From NCBI GenBank assembly GCA_002342035.1, contig DDPE01000084.1, positions 1 to 25,734 on the forward strand: DNA of 25,734 nucleotides, written 5' to 3'. A program made the position numbers and the translations under genes. The notes below the pieces were generated by a model. The model ran no database searches, had not been told where the DNA came from, and saw only the letters and a program-made list of their open reading frames with translations. The stretch comes from Asticcacaulis sp. UBA2476 (lineage in GTDB: Bacteria; Pseudomonadota; Alphaproteobacteria; Caulobacterales; Caulobacteraceae). Position 1 is the stretch's first letter. Every line of letters begins with the position of its first letter. This document shows positions 7,067 through 14,541 of this stretch, piece after piece.

Positions 7067-7279
7067 TTATTCGGGCGTGGCCTCAGTCCACTCCAGCAGG
7101 TCATGGGGCTGGCACTTTAACGCCCGACAAAGCGCATCAAGGGTACGCAACCGTACCGCCACCGCCGCCTGATCGCGCAGGATTTCGAGGTTGCGCACGC
7201 TGATGCCGGTGCGGTCGGACAGTTCAACGATCGACAACCTGCGCTGGGCCAGAAGTTCGGTAAGACGTATACGGATCAT
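7067..7279 (-). CDS. Small XRE/Cro-type HTH regulator
   Basis: A 70-residue protein that is little more than one helix-turn-helix domain: IRLTELLAQRRLSIVELSDRTGISVRNLEILRDQ, then LRTLDALCRALKCQPHDLLEW. This is the HTH_26 type commonly paired with a DUF2975 membrane protein, and here its start overlaps the stop of that gene by four bases (ATGA). Such pairs are usually taken to regulate their own promoter, but targets are unknown. It ends back-to-back with rph. Confidence 0.88.
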   Translation of the reverse strand: MIRIRLTELLAQRRLSIVELSDRTGISVRNLEILRDQAAVAVRLRTLDALCRALKCQPHDLLEWTEATPE

Positions 7280-7797
7280 ATCGTGAGATCCGCTTCCTGC
7301 CGCAAACGCGCGCCTTCTTTAAAGACTTCGGCCAGCACAAATACCACCAGAACCGAAAACCATGTCGTGACGGCTCGCACACCATAGACCGGCTCAAGAT
7401 GCAGGCCGTAGGCGCGTTCGACCAGAAACCGCGCGGCATATCCAAAGACCTCAAGGCCGCCCAAACCAAACCCGATCCAGCGTAAGCGGCGGGTATTATC
7501 GGGGTGAAAGACATCGCCTTCGGCAAGCGTGCGAAATACCTGACGCGTCCAGTGCATGATGATCATATATCCGCCCAGCGATATACCGAAGGCCAGCAGC
7601 AATACCGCTTGCGATCCAGCATCCAGCGGCACGGACACGTTCAGCCGGGTGACCACTTCGGTCGCGAGGGTGGGTACGGACAAAAGGCTCAAAGTCGCCA
7701 GAACCAGACCGATAATCAACCCGAACAGGCCGAAATAGACGACATCCAGCGCCGTCTTCAGCAGGCTGGAAATCGATCTGGGCCCTAAAAACCGCAT
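7276..7797 (-). CDS. DUF2975 family integral membrane protein
   Basis: The 173-residue protein has four predicted membrane helices (about 15-40, 60-82, 106-126 and 138-158). It also has the DUF2975 marks LAEGDVFHPDNTRRLRWIG after the second helix and an end reading EVFKEGARLRQEADLTI. Function is unknown; these proteins are nearly always encoded with a small XRE regulator, as here. I chose the ATG at 7797, preceded by AAGG eight bases upstream, over a TTG at 7818. It is transcribed away from rdgB across a 170-base gap holding a CRP-like palindrome. The pair sits between rph and rdgB, genes that are direct neighbours in many alphaproteobacteria, so it may be an insertion. Confidence 0.87.
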   Translation of the reverse strand: MRFLGPRSISSLLKTALDVVYFGLFGLIIGLVLATLSLLSVPTLATEVVTRLNVSVPLDAGSQAVLLLAFGISLGGYMIIMHWTRQVFRTLAEGDVFHPDNTRRLRWIGFGLGGLEVFGYAARFLVERAYGLHLEPVYGVRAVTTWFSVLVVFVLAEVFKEGARLRQEADLTI

Positions 7798-7884
7798 GGA
7801 AATTGCCTTAAACCTCAAGACCTAAGTGTCAGATGGTGCGCCACGATAATCATTTTTAACAGGGGCCGCCACCTAATGTTTTGT

Positions 7885-7904
7885 AATGTGTGCGATGTCA
7901 CATT
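7885..7904. promoter_or_regulatory. CRP-like palindrome in the divergent gap
   Basis: AATGTG (7885-7890), eight bases, CACATT (7899-7904). Within it TGTGT-N6-TCACA (7887-7902) differs from the CRP consensus TGTGA-N6-TCACA at one base, and the AA/TT flanks also fit. It lies about 64 bases before rdgB and 88 bases before the DUF2975 gene, so it could serve either. Whether this organism has a CRP-family protein of that specificity cannot be seen here. Confidence 0.4.
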
Positions 7905-7967
7905 TGGGGCTTTTCATTTTGCGGCGCATCGTTACAAAGAAACAAACGTCCATAGCCAGAGCCTTAC

Positions 7968-8582
7968 ATGAGCCTTAAACTGATCTCCGGTGAACAACTG
8001 ATCGCGGCCACCCATAATCCGGGCAAGGCGAAGGAGATATCGTCGCTTCTGGGCGGACGGTTTGCGGTCATCAGCGCCAAAGACGCGAATGTGCCGGAAC
8101 CGGATGAGACCGAAAATTCCTTTATCGGCAATGCTATCCTGAAGGCCCGCCATGCGGCTATGAGCGCCGGGGTTGTGGCGCTGGCCGATGATTCCGGCCT
8201 GAGCATCACGGCTCTGAAAGGGGATCCGGGTATCTATAGCGCCCGTTGGGCCGGGCCGGATAAGGATTTTGCGCGCGCGATGGAGATCATCGACCATAAG
8301 CTGCTGCAAGCGCAGGTACATGACAGCGACGCTTTCACCACCCATGCGTGGTTTACCTGCGCGCTGGCCGTCGCGTGGCCGGAGGGGCACGCCGTGGTGT
8401 TTGAAGGCCGCATTGACGGCGATATCGTAGCCCCCCGTGGTGAGGGCGGATTTGGCTATGATCCGATCTTTCAGCCCAAGGGCTATAATGTCACGTTTGC
8501 CGAAATGCCAGAGGCGCAAAAAGACATTATCAGCCACCGCCATTTGGCGTTTGAACAGTTAAAGGCCGCGCTTTTTGACTAA
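7968..8582 (+). CDS. rdgB: XTP/dITP diphosphatase (RdgB/HAM1 family)
   Basis: Removes inosine, xanthosine and related triphosphates from the nucleotide pool, preventing their incorporation into DNA and RNA. Motifs in order: AATHNPGKAKEI (13-24), FIGNAILKARHAA (52-64), LADDSGLSI (72-80), PGIYSARWAG (87-96) and EGGFGYDPIFQP (159-170) near the specificity loop, then the closing ISHRHLAFEQL. At 204 residues it is of normal length. The ATG follows a 170-base divergent gap and begins a run of tightly packed plus-strand genes through yraN. hemW overlaps its end by eight bases. Confidence 0.96.
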   Translation: MSLKLISGEQLIAATHNPGKAKEISSLLGGRFAVISAKDANVPEPDETENSFIGNAILKARHAAMSAGVVALADDSGLSITALKGDPGIYSARWAGPDKDFARAMEIIDHKLLQAQVHDSDAFTTHAWFTCALAVAWPEGHAVVFEGRIDGDIVAPRGEGGFGYDPIFQPKGYNVTFAEMPEAQKDIISHRHLAFEQLKAALFD

Positions 8583-9708
8583 TACAGTCGCCCTTTATGT
8601 GCACTGGCCCTATTGTTCGCGCATCTGCCCCTATTGCGATTTCAATGTCACGCGTGATCGCGGGCAAACGGCGCGCCAAACTGCCCTGTTTGAAGCTATT
8701 CTCACCGATCTGAAAACCCATGCGCATCTGCTGGGGCCACGACGTTTGGTCAGTATCTTTTTTGGCGGCGGTACACCGTCCCTGATGAAGCCCGAATGGG
8801 TGGCCGAAATTGTAGCGACCGCGCGGGCCTTGTTCCCGCCGGATGGCGATATTGAGGTGTCGCTAGAAGCCAACCCGACGGATGCGGAAATTGCGCGATA
8901 CGAGGCGTTCAAAGCGGCGGGCATTACGCGGTTGTCGCTTGGGGTGCAGTCGCTGGATAATCAGGCGCTAAAGTTTCTGGGGCGAAATCATTCGGCGCGT
9001 GAGGCCCTGATTGGCCTTGAGACGGCGCGAGCGGTGTTTGGGCGGGTGTCGATTGACCTGATCTATGCCCTGCCGGATCAGACCCTGTCCGATTGGGCCG
9101 ATGAACTGACCTTGGCGGCGCAATTGGGGATCGAGCATATCTCGCCCTATCAGTTGAGCCTTGAGCCGGGGACTGCGTTTGGACGGGCGGCACGACGCGG
9201 TACGCTCAAAATCCCGCCGCCGGACATGGGCGAAGCCTTTTATAATAAGACCCAGTCTGTGCTGGAGGTGCTCGGTTTTGATGCCTATGAGGTGTCAAAC
9301 CATGCTAAAGGTCGTGCCGCCCAGTCGGCCCACAACCGCGCTATCTGGGAGGGTGTCGATTATATCGGGATAGGCCCCGGAGCGCATGGCCGTTTGACGA
9401 TCAATGATGTGCGTTATGCAACCGTTGCCCTATCTGATCTCATGACCTATACGGCGCAGGTTCAGACGACCGGCACCGGCGTTTCGCGCGAACCCTTAAG
9501 TGCGCAGGAGGCCGACGAAGAAGCTTTAATGCTGGGGTTACGGTTGCGTGACGGCGTTGATCTTGAGCGGTTTAAAACCCTCGATATCCGTGCGCGGGCC
9601 ATGAGCCTGGTCACTGACCGCTTTCTTAACATCGAAAATAATCGCTTAAGCGCCACACCCAAAGGCCGGGTGGTTTTGGATCGTCTAATTTATGAATTAC
9701 TTTCGTGA
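8575..9708 (+). CDS. hemW: Radical SAM heme chaperone HemW
   Basis: HemW is a radical SAM-family protein that binds heme and delivers it to target enzymes; it was formerly misnamed coproporphyrinogen oxidase. The iron-sulfur motif CX3CX2C is at Cys14, Cys18 and Cys21 (YCSRICPYCDFN), followed by FFGGGTPSLM (62-71), SLEANP, GITRLSLGVQSLD, HISPYQLSLEPGT and YIGIGPGAHG. At 377 residues it matches the family. The start is a TTG at 8575 inside the end of rdgB; AAAGG (8561-8565) lies nine bases before it and no in-frame ATG precedes the conserved YVHWPYC, so the rare start is credible and implies translational coupling. Confidence 0.95.
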   Translation: MTNTVALYVHWPYCSRICPYCDFNVTRDRGQTARQTALFEAILTDLKTHAHLLGPRRLVSIFFGGGTPSLMKPEWVAEIVATARALFPPDGDIEVSLEANPTDAEIARYEAFKAAGITRLSLGVQSLDNQALKFLGRNHSAREALIGLETARAVFGRVSIDLIYALPDQTLSDWADELTLAAQLGIEHISPYQLSLEPGTAFGRAARRGTLKIPPPDMGEAFYNKTQSVLEVLGFDAYEVSNHAKGRAAQSAHNRAIWEGVDYIGIGPGAHGRLTINDVRYATVALSDLMTYTAQVQTTGTGVSREPLSAQEADEEALMLGLRLRDGVDLERFKTLDIRARAMSLVTDRFLNIENNRLSATPKGRVVLDRLIYELLS

Positions 9709-9717
9709 GGGGCTGAG

Positions 9718-10083
9718 ATGGATTTGTTTATGTTGTCTGAGCTTATAAGAGTTGCCAAATCGGATATTCTCGAAATTGAAGGCCGCTTATTCATAGACCA
9801 TGACAATTTAGGACTTGAGGCGTTTCGAAATAAAATTGCCGAGCACGCGTCCGTGGCAGAAGCCCAATACTGGATGAATATCCTTTTGCTGGAGTCGTAT
9901 ATCGATAACATTGTTGGAGACGATTGGGAGTTCACGGATGATCGTGCAAAAAGTATTTTGAAGTCGCTCCAATCGGCTTGGACATTCCAAATTAATGCAA
10001 AATACCCTAATGCCATTTTTAGGATCGATACCTTCATAGATGAGGAAGCCAACGATTTTGGGCTTTGGCTGAGACAGGATTAA
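9718..10083 (+). CDS. AT-rich orphan gene, hypothetical acidic protein
   Basis: I do not recognise this protein. It is 121 residues, acidic, without membrane segments or signal peptide, and looks like a small soluble alpha/beta protein (AEAQYWMNILLLESYIDNIV; FQINAKYPNAIFRIDTFIDE). A strong ribosome site, GAGGGG, overlaps the hemW stop five bases before the ATG, so it should be translated with its neighbours. By hand count its GC content is about 42 percent, clearly below the flanking genes, and its codons favour A/T at third positions. That points to transfer or relaxed selection. Small size, acidity and isolation would fit an immunity-type or antitoxin-type protein, but nothing in the sequence proves this. 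Confidence 0.72.
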   Translation: MDLFMLSELIRVAKSDILEIEGRLFIDHDNLGLEAFRNKIAEHASVAEAQYWMNILLLESYIDNIVGDDWEFTDDRAKSILKSLQSAWTFQINAKYPNAIFRIDTFIDEEANDFGLWLRQD

Positions 10084-10091
10084 TAAAAACT

Positions 10092-10958
10092 ATGTCAGAA
10101 TCCCTGTTTGCTCCGCCCCCACGACCTGTTGAGCCCGGCCTTTATTGTGTGGCCACACCCATCGGCAATCTGCGCGACATTACCCTGCGGGCGCTCGATG
10201 TGCTGAGGGCCGCCGATGTCGTGCTGGCCGAAGACACGCGCATGGCCGGAAAACTGTTGGGGGCTTACGATATCAAAAAACCGCTGCTGCGCTATGATGA
10301 CCATGCCGGGCCGCAGGTCCTGCCTCAAATTCTCGACCGCCTGCGTGAGGGTCAGGTGGTGGCGCAGATATCCGACGCCGGCACGCCGCTGGTCTCCGAT
10401 CCTGGTTTCCGGTTGGTGCAGGCTGCCCACGATGCTGGCCTGAAAATCCATCCCATCCCCGGTGCGTCGTCGGTTTTAGCGGCGCTTTGTATCGCCGGTC
10501 TGCCGACCGACCGGTTTATGTTCGCAGGCTTTACGCCCAACAAAACCACGGCCCGTCAGCGTTTCCTGGCTGAGTTCAAGTCGTTACCATCGACTGTGGT
10601 GCTTTTTGAAACCGGCCCGCGTTTGCATGACAGTTTAAGCGATATGCTGACCGTTCTGGGGGACCGTGAGGCGGCGGTGTGCCGCGAACTGACCAAGCTT
10701 TATGAGACCTGCGTGCGCGGGCGCTTAAGCGCGCTGGTGGCCGATCCGGCTTTGCTGGCGCCCAAGGGTGAGATCGTCGTCGTGCTGGGCCCGACGGAGG
10801 ATGTGGCACCGTCGCAGGACAATATTGATGAGGCGCTGAAATCGGCGCTGGAAACCCTGTCGCCCTCGGAAGCCGCGCAAAAACTGGCGCAGATTTATGG
10901 GCTGCCGCGTAAAGAGATTTATAACCGCGCGTTAAAGCTGAAAGATCATGACGAATAG
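10092..10958 (+). CDS. rsmI: 16S rRNA (cytidine(1402)-2'-O)-methyltransferase
   Basis: Methylates the ribose of C1402 in the decoding centre of 16S rRNA, using S-adenosylmethionine. The tetrapyrrole-methylase fold marks are present: GLYCVATPIGNLRDITLRAL (16-35), LAEDTR (45-50), QISDAGTPLVSDPGFRLV (92-109), PIPGASSVLAAL, LPTDRFMFAGF and ETGPRLHDSL, with CRELTKLYE later. The ATG at 10092 gives 288 residues; a TTG at 10065 in the same frame lies inside the previous gene and would add nine residues of no conserved character. The end overlaps yraN by eleven bases, a pairing seen in many proteobacteria. Confidence 0.96.
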   Translation: MSESLFAPPPRPVEPGLYCVATPIGNLRDITLRALDVLRAADVVLAEDTRMAGKLLGAYDIKKPLLRYDDHAGPQVLPQILDRLREGQVVAQISDAGTPLVSDPGFRLVQAAHDAGLKIHPIPGASSVLAALCIAGLPTDRFMFAGFTPNKTTARQRFLAEFKSLPSTVVLFETGPRLHDSLSDMLTVLGDREAAVCRELTKLYETCVRGRLSALVADPALLAPKGEIVVVLGPTEDVAPSQDNIDEALKSALETLSPSEAAQKLAQIYGLPRKEIYNRALKLKDHDE

Positions 10959-11322
10959 ATCAGAACGCGGATCAAAGGCGAACCTACGCGGTCACTGGGT
11001 GGAGTATATCGCGCTGATCCACTTGATGCTCAAAGGCTATCGCATACTGGGGTTTCGCCTGAAAATCCCGCAGGGGGAAATCGATATATTGGCGTTGAAA
11101 GGCAACCGGCTGGCGATGGTTGAGGTCAAGCAGCGCCGCACGGTGGCTGAGGCGCTGGAGGCCGTGACACCCGATCAGCAAAACCGGCTGTGGCAGGCGG
11201 GACTATCGCTGCAGGCCAAACGCAAAAATCTGTCGCGGCTTGATTTGAATATCGATCTCTATGCGATCGGGCCAAGGGCCTGGCCGGTGCATATCAAAAA
11301 TGCTTTTATCGATATGCCCTAA
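10948..11322 (+). CDS. yraN: YraN family (UPF0102) nuclease-like protein
   Basis: A 124-residue member of the UPF0102 family, which has the restriction-endonuclease-like core. Seen here: Glu19 (HWVEYIAL), the GY at 30-31, GEIDILAL (43-50) and MVEVKQR (57-63), which together make the acidic/lysine metal-binding pattern E...E-x-D...E-x-K. Family members are proposed to process DNA, perhaps Holliday junctions, but the role is not settled. It overlaps rsmI by eleven bases and is the last gene of the plus-strand run that begins at rdgB. A double-hairpin repeat follows at once. Confidence 0.92.
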   Translation: MTNRSERGSKANLRGHWVEYIALIHLMLKGYRILGFRLKIPQGEIDILALKGNRLAMVEVKQRRTVAEALEAVTPDQQNRLWQAGLSLQAKRKNLSRLDLNIDLYAIGPRAWPVHIKNAFIDMP

Positions 11323-11325
11323 AAG

Positions 11326-11381
11326 AACCACCCCTGAAGAAGGGGATGAGGGAGGCCCGGTTATGGGCCGGAAGGTGGGGT
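11326..11381. repeat. Double-hairpin intergenic repeat, copy A
   Basis: A 56-base GC-rich element filling the gap between convergent yraN and ubiB. It has a first hairpin CCCCT/AGGGG (11331-11335 with 11341-11345), a second GGCCC/GGGCC (11354-11358 with 11365-11369) and a constant end GGCCGGAAGGTGGGGT-like. It matches copy B (19555-19610) at 48 of 56 positions by eye, in the same orientation. It may also act as a transcription end for both flanking genes, though no T-run follows on the plus strand beyond TTTCTT. Confidence 0.8.
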
Positions 11382-11384
11382 TTC

Positions 11385-12917
11385 TTACAGGCTCAAAACT
11401 ATCACCGCCGCTAGCGTGATCAGAGACGCGGCAATGGCAATGACCCCCAAGCCCTGGCTCTGTCTTAAGGCCGTTTTCAACTCCTGAATCTTGAGGGCAT
11501 TGGCCACGGTCAGGGTACTCTCACCATCTTCCTCTTCGCGCAGGCGCTTAACCAGCCGATCAAACAGCCTGCGTCCTTCGGCAAGGGGCGACAGTTCGCG
11601 TGAAATCCACGCCTTGACGACCGGTTCGGCCGCTTCCCACAGATTATGGGTCGGATACATCCGCCGCGCCACACCTTCGACGCTGACCATAGTTTTTTGC
11701 AGCAGCACCAGTTCGGGCCGCAGGTGCATGTCAAACTGAGCCGTGATTTCAAACAGTTGCTGTAACAACCGGCCCATTGAGACATCGGTGGCGGCAAGGC
11801 CCAGCACCGGCTCCCCCACGGCACGCAGGGCCTGCGCAAAGGTATCGACATCCTGATGCTTTGGGACATAGCCCGCTTCAAAATGAACCTCGGCCACGCG
11901 CTTATAGTCGCGCTGCAGGAACCCCCACAGCATTTCGGCCAGATAGCGCCGCTCCTTGGGCTTCAACCGGCCAATAATGCCAAAGTCAATGGCGATCAGC
12001 TTATCGGGCGCTTCGCAGAACAGATTGCCTTCGTGCAGATCGGCATGGAAAACGCCGTGGTTCAGCGCTTGCGACAAAAACGCCCGGATCAGGTTGTCGG
12101 CCATGGCTTTGCGTTCAATGCCGGGCTGCGTCAGCGCGTCAGGGCGACTCAAGGCCACACCGCGCGCCCATTCGGTGACCATGACGCGCTTGGAAACATA
12201 GCTCCACACGACCGCGGGCGCGCTCATGAACGATTCTTCGTTGATGATCTTGCCCAGTTCGTCGGCGGCGGAGGCCTCAAGGCGCAGATCAAGCTCAAGT
12301 TGCAGCGAGCGGGCCACCGCTTCGACAAAGGCCTGCGGTTCCAGACGGCGCGAGGCTGGCGACAGGGTGTGCACCATCTTCGCCACCAGCCGCATCATGG
12401 CGGTGTCGCGAGCGATGGTGTCCTCAATGCCGGGGCGCAAAATCTTGACCGCCACAGTACGGCCGTCTTTGAGGACGGCGCGGTGAGCCTGCGCAATTGA
12501 AGCGGCACCGATCACCTCGCCAAATTCGATAAATAACTGGTCGACCGGCTTTTCAAGGGCCGTCGCCACCGCCACTTCGGCCACGGATTTGGGAAAGGGC
12601 GGCAACTGATCCTTGAGGTGGCGCAGATCGTCGGTAAATTCATCACCGAAAATATCGGCCCGCGTCGATAAGACCTGCCCCAGCTTGATAAAGGCCGGTC
12701 CCAGTTGCTCAAAAGCGGCCGCATAGCGCATGCCGACCCGCAGCTTAGGGCCTTTTTTAGTGCCTTTTTGGGCGAACAGCGCGCGCAGCACATTGGCCGG
12801 AAAGCGCCAGATCGGCGGCAACTGATCACTGACCTCAACCGGGATCAGGGCGTCATGCTTTAGAAGCACAAGCCCTGAGCGGATCAGGCGCGATAAGGAA
12901 CTCAAGGTGGATACCAT
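11385..12917 (-). CDS. ubiB: Ubiquinone biosynthesis kinase-like protein UbiB
   Basis: An atypical ABC1/ADCK kinase-like ATPase needed for ubiquinone synthesis at the inner membrane. Family marks: the KxGQ motif at 78-81 (FIKLGQVLSTRADIFGDEF), the alanine-rich loop GAASIAQAH (137-145) replacing the usual glycine-rich loop, the ATP-site lysine at 158 (VAVKIL), FHADLHEGNLF (290-300) and the DFG at 311-313 (AIDFGIIGRL). The C-terminus ends in a hydrophobic helix (GVIAIAASLITLAAVIVLSL) that anchors it in the membrane. Its length of 510 residues is usual. AAGG at the ubiE stop lies seven bases before the ATG, and the gap to ubiE is nine bases, so ubiE-ubiB is one operon. Confidence 0.96.
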   Translation of the reverse strand: MVSTLSSLSRLIRSGLVLLKHDALIPVEVSDQLPPIWRFPANVLRALFAQKGTKKGPKLRVGMRYAAAFEQLGPAFIKLGQVLSTRADIFGDEFTDDLRHLKDQLPPFPKSVAEVAVATALEKPVDQLFIEFGEVIGAASIAQAHRAVLKDGRTVAVKILRPGIEDTIARDTAMMRLVAKMVHTLSPASRRLEPQAFVEAVARSLQLELDLRLEASAADELGKIINEESFMSAPAVVWSYVSKRVMVTEWARGVALSRPDALTQPGIERKAMADNLIRAFLSQALNHGVFHADLHEGNLFCEAPDKLIAIDFGIIGRLKPKERRYLAEMLWGFLQRDYKRVAEVHFEAGYVPKHQDVDTFAQALRAVGEPVLGLAATDVSMGRLLQQLFEITAQFDMHLRPELVLLQKTMVSVEGVARRMYPTHNLWEAAEPVVKAWISRELSPLAEGRRLFDRLVKRLREEEDGESTLTVANALKIQELKTALRQSQGLGVIAIAASLITLAAVIVLSL

Positions 12918-12926
12918 ATCTCCGCC

Positions 12927-13757
12927 TTACGCCCATCCGTGATGCAGCGCACAGACTCCGCCGGTGAAATTGGTATAGGTTGCGCGTTTGAAACCGGCCT
13001 CAGTCATCATGTCGCGGAAACGATCCTGATCCGGGAAGCGTTTGATGCTTTCAACCAGATATTGATAGGAATCGCGGTCACCGGCGACCATCTGACCCAT
13101 GAACGGAATGACCTTGAACGCATAGGCGTCATAGACCGAGGCGATCACGCCCGATTTTGGATGCGAAAACTCAAGGCACAAGAACCGCCCACCGGGTTTC
13201 AGCACACGCTTGGCTTCACGCAGGGCCTGAGAGACATCGGCGACGTTACGGATTCCAAACGAGATGATATAGGCGTCAATGCTTTGGTCTTCGAGCGGCA
13301 GGTTCATGGCATCCCCGACCGTCCAGGTCAGTTCCGGCTCAGTGCCTTTGGCGATACCCGCTTCGATCATGGCCTGATTATAGTCGATGATGCGGATCTG
13401 GGCGTCTTTGTCCGACCCGCGTCTGGCTTTGGCGCGCCGTGCCAGTTTGGCCAATCTGCGGGCGATATCACCGGTGCCGCCGGCGCAATCGACAATGATT
13501 TCACCGGGCTGAGGATTGAGGCGCGCGCAGGCGGCATCTTTCCACAGATGATGAACACCCGCCGACATGACATCGTTCATCACGTCATATTTGGACGCGA
13601 CGTTTTTAAAGACGCCGTGTACCAGATTGACCTTTTCCGTGGCCTCGACTTCGCGAAAGCCAAAGGTTGAGGTTTTACCGCCTGAGGCGGCGGAAACCGT
13701 GTCAGAAGAGGTGAGGTGATCGGGTGAAATCTGGGACTGGCTCATGGCCTTTGCCAT
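12927..13757 (-). CDS. ubiE: Ubiquinone/menaquinone methyltransferase UbiE
   Basis: A class I S-adenosylmethionine-dependent C-methyltransferase of ubiquinone (and, in some bacteria, menaquinone) synthesis. After a variable head of about 30 residues come TFGFREVEATEKVNLVHGVF (31-50), VASKYDVMNDVMSAGVHHLW (53-72), motif I VDCAGGTGDIARRL (89-102), the YIISFGIRNVADVSQALREA segment and VLKPGGRFLCLEFSHP. The product is 276 residues from the ATG at 13757; a second in-frame ATG at 13745 is equally possible because neither has an ideal ribosome site. It leads the ubiE-ubiB operon. Two direct copies of TCGCCAAG (minus strand) lie just upstream. Confidence 0.96.
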   Translation of the reverse strand: MAKAMSQSQISPDHLTSSDTVSAASGGKTSTFGFREVEATEKVNLVHGVFKNVASKYDVMNDVMSAGVHHLWKDAACARLNPQPGEIIVDCAGGTGDIARRLAKLARRAKARRGSDKDAQIRIIDYNQAMIEAGIAKGTEPELTWTVGDAMNLPLEDQSIDAYIISFGIRNVADVSQALREAKRVLKPGGRFLCLEFSHPKSGVIASVYDAYAFKVIPFMGQMVAGDRDSYQYLVESIKRFPDQDRFRDMMTEAGFKRATYTNFTGGVCALHHGWA

Positions 13758-13773
13758 AGCCTGAAATCGTTAC

Positions 13774-13797
13774 CTTGGCGATAAAAAATCTTGGCGA
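13774..13797 (-). repeat. Tandem octamer upstream of ubiE
   Basis: CTTGGCGA occurs at 13774-13781 and again at 13790-13797, a 16-base period with A/T-rich filler. The copies lie 17 to 40 bases before the ubiE ATG on the minus strand. They could be paired operator half-sites or a small duplication; no factor is known for them. Confidence 0.4.
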
Positions 13798-13814
13798 AAA
13801 AAACTGGGGGTTTC

Positions 13815-14318
13815 CTATGCTTTTCCTTCGGCCTTGTCTGAGGCGCGCCGGTAAGGGCCGGGATAGGCGGCATTTTTGCGGCGACGGCGGTCCGGGCCGG
13901 TATAGGTCGAGCATTTGACCCAGGCGCGCTCATTCTCAATGACGCTTTTCATGCGGCTGATCAGGCCCTGCGCCGTCAGAGGCTTGGCCACAAACTCATT
14001 GACCCCGGCATCGCGCGCGGCAATGACCTTGGAACGGTCAGTGTGGCCGGTCATCATGATAATCGGCACATAAGGGTGCGGACTGTCGGTGCCGGTGCGC
14101 AACAGGCGCGTAAATTCGATACCGTCGATCGTTTCCATCACAAGATCGACGATGATGACGTCAGGGCGCCAGTCGCGCACGATCTCAAGAGCCTCAGCCC
14201 CGTCCGAGGCTTCGCGGATATTGGTGATCCCCATGGCACGCAACATGGTGCAGACGATAACCCGCATGTAATGGTTATCATCCACTACCAACGCCATGAC
14301 ACGGGAAAAATTACTCAA
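13815..14318 (-). CDS. Single-domain response regulator (receiver) with GPxRR tail
   Basis: A CheY-like receiver of 167 residues with no output domain. The acidic pair is Asp13-Asp14 (VVDDNHYMR), the phospho-acceptor is Asp58 (IIVDLVM), the switch threonine is Thr90 (IIMMTGH) and the conserved lysine is Lys112 (FVAKPLT). After the receiver ends near 130, the tail carries two similar motifs, YTGPDRRRR (139-147) and YPGPYRR (152-158), of unknown role. The start is a TTG at 14318 with weak ribosome site; an in-frame ATG at 14297 is the alternative, but related proteins carry a similar short head. It probably relays phosphate between partners, or acts by protein contact. It is divergent from the macroglobulin gene. 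Confidence 0.87.
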   Translation of the reverse strand: MSNFSRVMALVVDDNHYMRVIVCTMLRAMGITNIREASDGAEALEIVRDWRPDVIIVDLVMETIDGIEFTRLLRTGTDSPHPYVPIIMMTGHTDRSKVIAARDAGVNEFVAKPLTAQGLISRMKSVIENERAWVKCSTYTGPDRRRRKNAAYPGPYRRASDKAEGKA

Positions 14319-14541
14319 AACCGTCTACCCAAAAGGCTATTCCTGATCCGAAAGTCTTAACCTCACCCCACAGGCCAAATCGGGTGCCTGAAAAGGGTTT
14401 GAATCTTCCTGTAAGATAATTTGGTTAATTCACAAAACAAAGATTGATCTTTCATTAAATCAGCTATTCTTTTGCAACAAATATTGCCGATGAGCAAACC
14501 CTTGGGGGGCGTCATGGTGCAGCAAACAAGGCGGGGCAAAC

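Noticed and set aside
8575..9708. HemW read as an oxygen-independent coproporphyrinogen oxidase
   Set aside because: The neighbourhood with rdgB and rph, the 377-residue length and the CX3CX2C context fit HemW; true HemN is longer.
11856..12500. Long open frame (214 codons) opposite ubiB, and a 243-codon one opposite ubiE (12939-13670)
   Set aside because: Both mirror well-supported genes on the other strand; their arginine/histidine/glycine-rich products have no domain and no convincing ribosome site. High-GC codon bias explains them.
14439..14452. AAAGAT-TG-ATCTTT palindrome in the gap between the receiver and macroglobulin genes
   Set aside because: Short and A/T-rich with no matching regulator; the rest of this 223-base gap shows no promoter I can defend.
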